This document shows, in pieces, positions 7,357-15,461 of a DNA stretch of 50,432 nt (position 1 is the stretch's first letter; every line of letters begins with the position of its first letter). The stretch lies in assembly GCA_946406555.1 (NCBI GenBank), contig CAMJLB010000003.1, positions 1-50,432 on the forward strand, given 5' to 3'. This DNA comes from an uncultured Prevotellaceae bacterium. Its GTDB lineage: Bacteria; Bacteroidota; Bacteroidia; Bacteroidales; Bacteroidaceae. A program made the translations under genes and the position numbers. The notes under the pieces are model-generated. The model searched no databases. It was not told the DNA's origin and saw nothing but the letters and a program-made list of their open reading frames with translations.

Positions 7357-10300
7357 TCATTTCTTTACGACCTTCTTGCCGTTCTTGACGTATATGCCGC
7401 TGCGCTGCATACTATGCACCCTGCGACCTTGTAAGTCGTAGACGTTGTCTCCTCGGGCGGCATCGGTGCTGACGGTGGCAATGCCGTCGGTCACGTCGGC
7501 AGTCTTTACGATGTATATGAGGTCGATGCCCTGTGTGCTACTGCCACCCTGGGCAATGGTGAGGGCAGTACGGGTGTCGAGGGTGAACTCGTCTGACGTA
7601 AGCTCCTGAATATTGACCGTGGTGCAGTTCAGGTCGGCAATCTCAGTGTCGCCGGCTTTGAAGATCCAGTGGCTGTCGGGGGTCTTGCTCGAGTCGTAGA
7701 TGACAGCGGTGAGCTTGTAGGTGCCCGAAGGCAGGGTGACAAACTCCACGTCGGCCTCGGCAGCATAGGCGGCAGCCGAGTTGCTGCTGCGTATGGCTGT
7801 ATTGCCGGTGGTGATGGGGGTGAGTCCTTCGATGTCTTCGCCCTCGGAGAGGAATACCACATCGGTCACGTCGGTAGCAGCGTATTCCAGGTTTTCTACC
7901 TGCTGGTCTTCGTTGAGCGTGAAGGAGTAGTTGAACTCCTTGTTTATCTGCCCTTTCTTATAAAGGTTGCCGTCGACCACATTGTACTGGCGGAACGGAA
8001 TCTTTACGCTCGAAGCCTTGTCGGCAGTGCCGGTAGTGGTGCGCACCACCTGTCCGGCGGCCACTTCGTTCACGGTGTAGGCGAAGACAGGCGTCACTGC
8101 CTCTACGGCCTGAATGTACACAAGGTCAAGGCCCATGTTACCGTTGCCGCCCTTGGCCAGATAGAGGCTGGTCTCGGCATCGAGAGTGAACTTCTCGGAG
8201 GTGAGCTCCTGATAGTTCACGGCTGTGCAGTTGAGGCGGGCCACCGTGTCGGTACCGGCAATGAAGAACCAGTTGCTGTTGGGATTCTTGCTGGCATCAA
8301 AGATGGCGGCGGTGAGCTTGTAGGTGCCGGCCGGCAGCTTCACTATCTCTACGTCGGCCTCGGCAGCGTAGGCAGCGGCCGAATTGGAACTGCGGATGGC
8401 CGAGTTGCCGCTGGTGACGCGATTGAGCCCCTTGATGTCCTCACCTTCGGAAAGGAATACGATGTCTTGCTTGCCAGTAGCCGTATAGCCAGTGATGTTC
8501 TCTTCCTGACCATCGGTGTTGAAGGTGAACGAGTAGTTGTACTCCTTGCTGGTGGCTCCTTTCGAATAGAGACTGCCCTCTACCACGTTGTAGTGACGGT
8601 AGGGCACCTTGACGGTGCTGCCCAGTTCGGCCTCGCCCTCGGTGGTGCGCACCACCTGTCCCTCTACCAGCTCGTTGACCTTGTAGACGGGCATCTTCTT
8701 TACCTTGTCGCTCTCGGCATCGTCGTAGCCAATGTAGCTTATCACCACGGGGACGTCGGCGTCCTGCTGGGTGAGTCCGAAGGTGGTAGTCCAGCCCCAG
8801 GTGCCGGCACCGGTGCCGTCGAGGTAGCTGTTCTCCTGGAAGTTGAAGCCGGAAGCGAAGGTGGCATCGGCAGTGATGTCCCAGATGAGCGTGGTGAGGC
8901 CGTCCTTGGTCTTGATGGTGGTGGGCTCTACCTCTGCGCCGTTGTTTTTGGCATTGAGCCACCACAGTTTGGAGGCGCTGGCTTGGGTAGAGAGGCCCGT
9001 GGCCTGAATGACGAAGAACTGCTTGCCTGGGCCTACATAGTAGGTCTTGTCGGTCTTGAAGTTCAGCGCGACGTTGTTGTCGCCGGTAGAGTTGACGGTG
9101 ATGGTGTTCTTTTCATCGTCGACGGTGACCTCGTCGGGTGTGGTACGGTTGGGGTCGCCAGCCGGCCACTCGCTGGCCACGAAGCTGTATTCATATTCCA
9201 CGATAGGCTCGGGTACCGTGGTCTCGAAGCCGATATAGCTGATAACGGCAGGCACGGCAGCATCGGCCTGCGTGAGGCCGAAGGTGGTAATCCAGTCGCC
9301 GGTGGTCTGCAGAAGGGTGTTCTCGGTAGTCGAGAAGTTGTCGCCCAGTCCGCAGGTGCGTATGTCCCAGGCGAACACGGTCACATCGCCGTCTTTATAG
9401 ATGGTGGTGGGAGCCACCTGCGAGCCATGGTTGGCATTGTTCAGCCACCAGAGATAGCTCTTGCCCTCGGCAGTAGAAAGGCCGGTGGCGCGAATGGTGA
9501 AGTAGCGCTGTTCGGGAGTAACATAATATTCGCTGGTGCTCACGAACTTCAGGGCCACATTGTTGTCGCCTGTCTGGTTTACGGTGATGGTGTTCTGTTC
9601 GGCGTCTACCGTCACGTTGCTGGCCGAGATACGCCCTGGGTCGCCAGCCGGCCACTCGCTGGCCATGAAGGCGTAGGGCTGTGGCTCAGGTTCGGGCTCG
9701 TTGACGGTGAGCGCCAGCGGCACCAGCTCGTACTGCGGATATTTGTAGATGAGGTAGGGACTTCCTTCGGGTATGATGAAGCCAAAGCCCTTTATGCTGA
9801 TGCTGGTACCTTCTTCAAGAGTCGTTATCTGTTCGCCCACGACGTTGAACACATCGTTGAGGTAGGCCTCGGTGCCTTCGTCGTTCTGCACGAAGTAGTC
9901 GTTGCTGTACGTGCCCTTCTCTATATGCAGTTTGAGGTTGTCGAGCTGAACGAGGTGCATCACGTTGGCAGCTTCGAAGGCCTCCTCGAGAGTGGCTTTC
10001 TTTGCTTGTGGTTCATCGGTGCCGTCGAGCACCGTGAGGTCGGCGGCATTGGTAATGGCCGACACGAGCAGCTGGGGGAAGAGCATGTTGTTGTAATTGC
10101 CAGTGTAGGTGCCGCTCAGCATGTCGCCTGCTTTCATGCTGACACCCTCGGGCACCTGCAGCATCACTGCTCCTGACGGGTCGGAAACGAGCGCATACTT
10201 ACCGTCGGTCCAGTTTACGGTGCAGGTGTGCTGCAGGTTGAGCTTGACAGGAGTGCTTTCTGCGTCCTGAAGCACGGGTATGGCCAGCAATTGGCCAATG

Positions 10301-10947
10301 CCATTGTATTCGGCCACTGCCGCATCGGCAAATTCCAGCTTCACGTAGCCTTCGCCATAACTGTCCCATTCGCCGTCGGCAATATTGAGGTAGGCATCGC
10401 CAGCCTTGATGAAAGACTCACCGGCGGCATAGGTGCGGGGATAGGTGAAGAAGCCTATGGCCTGGCCGAAGATGGGGTTCCAATTTTCATCATAGCCAGT
10501 GGTGATGATGCCCTTGGCCAGACCTATGGCACCACTGGTGAAGTCGCCCCATGTGTTACGCTTCACGGCCTCATGCAGGTCTACATCGGCAAGCGCGGCA
10601 ATGAGGTCGTTTTTTAACTCTTCGGGAGTGGTGAGGTCGATAGTAGGAACAGTGTAGCTCTGGGCCGCTTCGGCCTTGAGCACCACACCTGTGCCGGAAG
10701 GAACAGTGGCGATAGGCTTCAGGGTTACGCTCACTACAGCTCCGTATTTGTCGTGGTTCTTCGTGGCTACATAGGCTTTGATGCCGTCTACGCCCGAGAA
10801 GTCGAGGTTCTGCTCACTGCTGTAGGTACACAGGTAGCTGCTTTCATCGACTATGGCGTTGGTCATATCGATGCTTACACTTGTCTGTGCGCTGATTCCT
10901 CCCACGCAGAGCAGCAGCAGAGACAGAATGGATAATAGTCTTTTCAT
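7357..10947 (-). CDS. Large secreted repeat protein with C-terminal sorting-like motif
   Basis: Unrecognised 1196-aa exported protein, last gene of the susC operon. It begins with a clear signal peptide (MKRLLSILSLLLLCVGGISA, cleavage near AQ). It has two internal duplications: a module opening with ASEWPAGDP at about 428-580 and again from about 590-745 (both with TITVN.TGDNNVAL, LWWLN and a TTFGLTQ.DA.VP tail), then a second module at about 754-950 and 954-1145 (both with RSSNSAAAYAAEADVE and FLSEGEDI). It ends with YDLQGRRV and GIYVKNGKKVVKK, a short motif common at the ends of exported Prevotella and Bacteroides proteins and similar to type IX sorting domains. All modules look beta-rich. 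No catalytic motif is visible; binding or adhesion is a guess. Confidence 0.85.
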   Translation of the reverse strand: MKRLLSILSLLLLCVGGISAQTSVSIDMTNAIVDESSYLCTYSSEQNLDFSGVDGIKAYVATKNHDKYGAVVSVTLKPIATVPSGTGVVLKAEAAQSYTVPTIDLTTPEELKNDLIAALADVDLHEAVKRNTWGDFTSGAIGLAKGIITTGYDENWNPIFGQAIGFFTYPRTYAAGESFIKAGDAYLNIADGEWDSYGEGYVKLEFADAAVAEYNGIGQLLAIPVLQDAESTPVKLNLQHTCTVNWTDGKYALVSDPSGAVMLQVPEGVSMKAGDMLSGTYTGNYNNMLFPQLLVSAITNAADLTVLDGTDEPQAKKATLEEAFEAANVMHLVQLDNLKLHIEKGTYSNDYFVQNDEGTEAYLNDVFNVVGEQITTLEEGTSISIKGFGFIIPEGSPYLIYKYPQYELVPLALTVNEPEPEPQPYAFMASEWPAGDPGRISASNVTVDAEQNTITVNQTGDNNVALKFVSTSEYYVTPEQRYFTIRATGLSTAEGKSYLWWLNNANHGSQVAPTTIYKDGDVTVFAWDIRTCGLGDNFSTTENTLLQTTGDWITTFGLTQADAAVPAVISYIGFETTVPEPIVEYEYSFVASEWPAGDPNRTTPDEVTVDDEKNTITVNSTGDNNVALNFKTDKTYYVGPGKQFFVIQATGLSTQASASKLWWLNAKNNGAEVEPTTIKTKDGLTTLIWDITADATFASGFNFQENSYLDGTGAGTWGWTTTFGLTQQDADVPVVISYIGYDDAESDKVKKMPVYKVNELVEGQVVRTTEGEAELGSTVKVPYRHYNVVEGSLYSKGATSKEYNYSFTFNTDGQEENITGYTATGKQDIVFLSEGEDIKGLNRVTSGNSAIRSSNSAAAYAAEADVEIVKLPAGTYKLTAAIFDASKNPNSNWFFIAGTDTVARLNCTAVNYQELTSEKFTLDAETSLYLAKGGNGNMGLDLVYIQAVEAVTPVFAYTVNEVAAGQVVRTTTGTADKASSVKIPFRQYNVVDGNLYKKGQINKEFNYSFTLNEDQQVENLEYAATDVTDVVFLSEGEDIEGLTPITTGNTAIRSSNSAAAYAAEADVEFVTLPSGTYKLTAVIYDSSKTPDSHWIFKAGDTEIADLNCTTVNIQELTSDEFTLDTRTALTIAQGGSSTQGIDLIYIVKTADVTDGIATVSTDAARGDNVYDLQGRRVHSMQRSGIYVKNGKKVVKK

Positions 10948-10980
10948 ACGCTGTTGTTTTTTAAAAGTGTAAAACGTTCT

Positions 10981-12429
10981 TTATTTGCTGATGGTTTTCT
11001 TTCCATTGACGATGAGCAACTTCCCGTTGTGGCGCTGGCTGTTGGCCACTCGGCGGCCGAGGATGTCGTAGATGGTGACGGGGCGCTGTGCGGCAACATC
11101 GTTCTTGGTGGTGGCGATACCGCTGACGGCATTGTTGTAGGCTTCGGGGGTCATGCCGATGATGTCGGGAATATAGCCAGAGTTAGGGTCGGCGATGTCG
11201 TAGCCCTCAAGACAGATGTAGCAGCAGTCTCTTGGCACGGTAATCGACTTGGGGGCGTTGGCATCGACGAAAAGGTCGGTGGTGCCAAGTTTTATGAAGG
11301 CGCCCAAGCTGTTGTTGAACACATAGACGTGATAGCCAAAGTCGTTGTTCTTGTCGTTGATGGTGATACCCTTCGGACCGCTCCACTCCAGGATGTTGTT
11401 GGCCCGGTCGAAGCCCAGGTTCGGACTGCGGTGGGTGAAACGGACGGTACCTTTGCCATAAATGAGGGTAGCGTTGTTGCCGTAGCCGCGCTCGGCGGTG
11501 ATATACTTGCGGGTGTTGTCGTAGAGGGCGTCTTCGTCGTCGAGATTCATATACGACTGCTCTTCGGCATTGGTTTTTACATCAGAGAGAATGGGGTTGT
11601 AGATGAAGGCATCGCTCAGCTCATGGAGAAACCAAGTGGTGTTGAACGAGGTGGCCATCCAGCCGCCCTCTTCGGGGAACTGGAGCGTGGGAGCATCGAT
11701 TTCAGAGAAGTAGGCATAGTATTGCTCTCCTCCCTTGACCGTGAAGGTGTATTCGGCATCCTTGCTCACCGAGGTGTCTTTGTGGCCGTTGTAGAACTGG
11801 CTGCCGTAGGCCGTCTTCCAGTATTCAAACTTGTAGCCTTCGGCGGGAATGGCTTTGATGGTGACCACGTCGCCTGGCTTGTTGAGAGGGTTGCTTATTT
11901 CTACCGTTCCGCAGCTTTCCTGAGAATTGTCTATGGTGGCAGAGGCTCCGTTGGTGATGAGGGCAAAGATGAGAGCCTGTGGCTGGGTTGGCTTGGCTGC
12001 CTGCTGGGCTTCGGCCTCGGTGGCGGGGAGCGTCTCATCGTCGATGCCCAGAATGCTCAAGGGTATGAACATGGGCGATACCTTGTCTTCGTTGTTGATG
12101 AGCTCGTCGGTAAGCATGTCGAACACACCGTCGCCGTTGTCGAGATACCAGCCAACGAAGTTGCCGTTCTCTGCACGGACCTTCACGTTGAAATAAACCG
12201 AGTTGATGGCTACGGGCAGCGTGCGCTGGAAGTCGAAAACCTCCTTATACGTATCAAGACCGCCGGTAGGAGGCGTTACCGACACTTTGCCGGTTCCCTC
12301 GATGGCTGTTTTGAAGCGTATGTATACATTGGTGTAACCCTGTAGCGAGCCAATGTCCTGGGCTCGCAAGCTGTTGGCTGGCAGCAAGGCCAGCAGGAAC
12401 AGCGTGATTTGTGTAAAAATGTTCTTCAT
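10981..12429 (-). CDS. Secreted protein with C-terminal sorting-like motif
   Basis: Unrecognised 482-aa exported protein with a signal peptide (MKNIFTQITLFLLALLPANS, cleavage near RAQ). The middle contains a region reminiscent of beta-repeat bacterial surface modules (GDVVTIKAIPAEGYKFEYWK). The C-terminus has IYDILGRRVANS and LLIVNGKKTISK, the same ending type as its two neighbours. The gap to the upstream gene is 35 bp and to the downstream gene 33 bp, with no promoter, so it belongs to the same operon. Function unknown; surface exposure is inferred. Confidence 0.82.
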   Translation of the reverse strand: MKNIFTQITLFLLALLPANSLRAQDIGSLQGYTNVYIRFKTAIEGTGKVSVTPPTGGLDTYKEVFDFQRTLPVAINSVYFNVKVRAENGNFVGWYLDNGDGVFDMLTDELINNEDKVSPMFIPLSILGIDDETLPATEAEAQQAAKPTQPQALIFALITNGASATIDNSQESCGTVEISNPLNKPGDVVTIKAIPAEGYKFEYWKTAYGSQFYNGHKDTSVSKDAEYTFTVKGGEQYYAYFSEIDAPTLQFPEEGGWMATSFNTTWFLHELSDAFIYNPILSDVKTNAEEQSYMNLDDEDALYDNTRKYITAERGYGNNATLIYGKGTVRFTHRSPNLGFDRANNILEWSGPKGITINDKNNDFGYHVYVFNNSLGAFIKLGTTDLFVDANAPKSITVPRDCCYICLEGYDIADPNSGYIPDIIGMTPEAYNNAVSGIATTKNDVAAQRPVTIYDILGRRVANSQRHNGKLLIVNGKKTISK

Positions 12430-12464
12430 AAGCTATACGTTTTTTGTGTTTTATAATCGTTTTT

Positions 12465-14324
12465 TTATTTTACAATTGTTTTCTTTCCGTTTTTGATGTA
12501 GAGACCCTTCTGTGTGGGAGTTTGGGTGAGCGAGCGGCCGTCGAGGGTGTACCAGAGTGCTTTTTGTTGCGAGTCGGCAGCAACAGACAGAACGGCGCTC
12601 GATGTGCCAATGGTGCTCTTTGCCGCATTGACAATCCTGTTGGTGGCCTTGTCGATGAGCAGAACGATACCGTGCAGGCGGCCCTTGTCTTGTATCAGTG
12701 TGTTTTGGCTCAAATCGATGGTTGCCGTATACGTCTGCGCCTGACCGCTCAGTAAAGGCGAAGCAATGCTTCCGTCGATACCTTTAACGATGTCGGTGGC
12801 AGCTATGGCCACATGGTTGTAGGCAATGTCGGTGACGGGGTCGGGGGCATTGCGGAACCAGTCCATGTCGGCATCGGGTAGGAGAGTGCTGCCCGATTCG
12901 CCATTCACCTGCCACCACTCCTTGCCGTCGCCCCGCAGTCCGTCGGCGGTGACCACGAAGGCCAGGGCGTAGTCGGCCTGCTGGCTGTTCAGATAGAAGG
13001 TGGTAGCGGCATGAAGCTGCAGTTGGGTTTGCGATTCGTCGGCCCAGGAGGCTGTGAGCTGTACATCGGCCTCGACGTTCTGGCTGAGCATTGTAGCAAA
13101 GGCTTCATTGGCGTGGAAATGTGGGTCGGCGCTCGTTCCTAAATACGGGTCGCACTTCAGCTGGCGGTCGATGAAGCAACTGGGCACGGCATCGGGTTCC
13201 AGCGGACTGTAGGCAGCCAGCGTCATGGGGTCTTTCACCGAACCGTTGTTCACATGAATGGCAATGCCGATAAAGTCATCGGCAAACTGCTCTGAGAGAA
13301 GCTGCATGCCCACGATGCCTCGCGGACAGTTCACACACCAGGTGCCGGTATATTCCTCGACCACCGGACGGTGATGGCCTAAGCGGTCGGCTGCAATGAG
13401 CTGTTGCTGCTCTGAGAGGCTGTGGCTCGACCCGTTGGGCTGACCGTTCACTTGCGTCACCTGCACGGAGAACTTGTAGCTGCCAGAGGCAGTTGGCATA
13501 TTGACGGCTACGGGCAGAACATTGAGATTGTTTTCTGGGGTGCTGATAGGCTGGGGGAGGGTGTAGTGCTGAGCCTGCTGCTGCTGGCCGTCGATACTTA
13601 TCAGGTAGTCGATGCTGCTTACTTCGCCCAGGCCGTCGGAAAGAATATAGGCATTGGCCTGGGCCTGGGTGCCGGAGACAGCCACAAGCCGGTCGGCGCT
13701 GTAGACATTGACTCCCTGGTCGGGCAACGAAGGATTGCTGATGAGCATCTGCATGGCAAGGGCTCCATAGCGACTGCTCAGGTTGTTCCACGATTGCAGC
13801 GTTTTCGATGTACGAATCCAGAAGCTGCCCGCTTGTCCGTTCCCACGGCCGGTGGTGAGCACAGGCTGCTTGTCGGCATCGGTCTTGGCACTGCCCGTCT
13901 TGAACGAATAGCCCACATAGACATTGCCACTCTGGAAGGCGTATGGCTGTGGCAGCATGACCTCTACCATTCGGTGGTCATTGTCGTAGTCGGCCAATTG
14001 CTCCTGGGGCACGCTCACCACCATGATATTGGCGGCATCGACAGTGGCGGGCTGAGTGGTAGAGAGCCATACCTTTACTTCCGACACATTGGTCTTGTCG
14101 CGCAGGTAGAATCGCACACCGTGCAGATTGCCGTTGCGAAGCAGCGTGCGATTGGTATAGCAGAGCACGCCACACAGATAGTTCTCGGCCGTCTCGGTGC
14201 CCATGCCTGAGAGGGCTTGGCCGTCGGTATAATAGCCCCACCAGCGCTGTGTCTGCGCCGTGGAACAGAGCGATGTGAGGAGCAGCAGAGCCGCTGCCAG
14301 TATGGAATAGCTTCTTTTCATCAT
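12465..14324 (-). CDS. Omp28-like exported protein with thioredoxin-type CxxC
   Basis: 619-aa exported protein. The open frame extends further upstream, but the start is set at the ATG pair at 14324/14321, because a typical signal peptide (MMKRSYSILAAALLLLTSLC, then STAQ) follows directly and the previous gene ends 13 bp before. The central part has EEYTGTWCVNCPRG with C330 and C333 in a thioredoxin-like context, and the following GIAIHVNNG fits the Omp28 family of outer-membrane-associated proteins. The C-terminus again shows WYTLDGRSL and GLYIKNGKKTIVK. It may act on disulfides of exported partners, but redox activity is only inferred from the CxxC. Confidence 0.83.
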   Translation of the reverse strand: MMKRSYSILAAALLLLTSLCSTAQTQRWWGYYTDGQALSGMGTETAENYLCGVLCYTNRTLLRNGNLHGVRFYLRDKTNVSEVKVWLSTTQPATVDAANIMVVSVPQEQLADYDNDHRMVEVMLPQPYAFQSGNVYVGYSFKTGSAKTDADKQPVLTTGRGNGQAGSFWIRTSKTLQSWNNLSSRYGALAMQMLISNPSLPDQGVNVYSADRLVAVSGTQAQANAYILSDGLGEVSSIDYLISIDGQQQQAQHYTLPQPISTPENNLNVLPVAVNMPTASGSYKFSVQVTQVNGQPNGSSHSLSEQQQLIAADRLGHHRPVVEEYTGTWCVNCPRGIVGMQLLSEQFADDFIGIAIHVNNGSVKDPMTLAAYSPLEPDAVPSCFIDRQLKCDPYLGTSADPHFHANEAFATMLSQNVEADVQLTASWADESQTQLQLHAATTFYLNSQQADYALAFVVTADGLRGDGKEWWQVNGESGSTLLPDADMDWFRNAPDPVTDIAYNHVAIAATDIVKGIDGSIASPLLSGQAQTYTATIDLSQNTLIQDKGRLHGIVLLIDKATNRIVNAAKSTIGTSSAVLSVAADSQQKALWYTLDGRSLTQTPTQKGLYIKNGKKTIVK

Positions 14325-14337
14325 TTCGTTGAATTGC

Positions 14338-15441
14338 TTATTGTGTAATCGGCCCGGTCCTGAGGATATAGGGATTGGGGAAGAGGTAGTTGGGCACCTG
14401 CATCGTGGTGAGATCGGTAACGATGAAGAGTGTCCAGCCCTGTAGCACGCCATCGGTCCAGGTGTTTGCTTGTTCGAGCGTGGCATAGTGGGCACCGCCG
14501 CTTGCAGTGGCAAAGGGGTTATAGTAGATGCGGGCCCGATAGGCGGGCTCGGTAGAGGTGAGTACCTTTCCGGCAGTGTCGTAAAGATAGTAGACGTAGC
14601 GAATATTGCCCTCGGTATAGATGGTGGTTGCGCTGTGTAGTGTGAGCTCGCAGCGTGCTACGTCGAACTGAACGGGTATGGGGTGCTCTTCACAGCCGTA
14701 GATTTGGAAGGTAGTAAAGAACTGGCCATCCTGCTCAGTGAGATAAAAGTGGAACCCATAGCCCATGCCGCTGCCCGAGAAGAAATAGTCGCCCAGGATG
14801 TCGGCCAGGTCGTATTGCGTGATGTCCAGATGACTGGTATAGCCGGCGCACTCGAAATCGAAAGCACCTCTGCGCAGGTGCCCGCTGTCGTTGGCATCGC
14901 ATTCCACGATAAGGCTGTCGCCCTCCATGCGTGGGTGAATCCAGTCGTCGTCGGTCGTGAGGTTTACTTTCAGGTCGTGGCGAATGTAGTAGGCCAGTCG
15001 ACCACCTTCATTGCCTATGTGGTCGGTGGTGATGTCCAGACTGCCCAGTGCCATGCCGCGCTGCTGCACCGGCACCTGCACCTGCAGACCGTCGGCTTTG
15101 ATGGTAAGGATGGCGGTGCGGCCTTCGAAGCTGGTATTGTCGGTAGTGGTAACGCTGACCACACGACCATCGACGGTGGCCGAACACCAGGAACTCTGCA
15201 GTTCGGCCGTTACCTGTCCGGTGGCTGCTACTTCTATGCTTCCTGTGCGGCCCATGGGTTCGAAGAGCAGGTCGCTCTTTACGATGGCAAGCTGCGTGCT
15301 GGCTGGAGCCATGGGGTCGTCGCTGCTACAGGCGAAGAGCAGAGGTAAAAGAACTGCCGCCATAAAAAGGGGGGCCATAACGGCCATTGCCGCCATAAAA
15401 AGGCGGCACACAGTGACGGGGAGGGAAATATGGGCGTTCAT
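14338..15441 (-). CDS. BACON-domain lipoprotein
   Basis: 367-aa lipoprotein, Cys38 in LLFACSS being the probable lipid site. After it comes a BACON domain (about residues 50-130, with SWCSATVDG and the ending VQVPVQQRG), then a second BACON-like stretch (about 132-210, ending LDITQYD), and a C-terminal domain of unknown type. BACON domains are usually carbohydrate- or mucin-binding or spacer modules. The N-terminal region before the lipobox is unusually long and is encoded by two 33-nt repeats (15342-15407) related to those of the next gene upstream. Part of the susC operon, 20 bp after the DUF4302 gene. Confidence 0.85.
   Translation of the reverse strand: MNAHISLPVTVCRLFMAAMAVMAPLFMAAVLLPLLFACSSDDPMAPASTQLAIVKSDLLFEPMGRTGSIEVAATGQVTAELQSSWCSATVDGRVVSVTTTDNTSFEGRTAILTIKADGLQVQVPVQQRGMALGSLDITTDHIGNEGGRLAYYIRHDLKVNLTTDDDWIHPRMEGDSLIVECDANDSGHLRRGAFDFECAGYTSHLDITQYDLADILGDYFFSGSGMGYGFHFYLTEQDGQFFTTFQIYGCEEHPIPVQFDVARCELTLHSATTIYTEGNIRYVYYLYDTAGKVLTSTEPAYRARIYYNPFATASGGAHYATLEQANTWTDGVLQGWTLFIVTDLTTMQVPNYLFPNPYILRTGPITQ
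15342..15407 (-). repeat. Two 33-nt in-frame repeats in the leader of the BACON lipoprotein
   Basis: Minus-strand units start at 15407 and 15374, each opening with a C-rich hexamer then TTTTTATGGCGGCA. They code 11-residue repeats (CRLFMAAMAVM and APLFMAAVLLP) that make up most of the signal-peptide region. The opening GCCGCC..TATG.CGGCAA is shared with the repeats at 16715-16780. Confidence 0.8.
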
Positions 15442-15461
15442 ATCTAAATACGGGGCTTATG

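Noticed and set aside
7669..10176. An 835-codon open frame on the plus strand
   Set aside because: It lies fully antisense to the 1196-aa exported protein, has no start context, and its repeats mirror those of the real gene; it is a shadow of GC-biased codons.
14325..14513. N-terminal extension of the Omp28-like protein
   Set aside because: The extension overlaps the previous gene and precedes a perfect signal peptide; the ATG pair at 14324/14321 is preferred.
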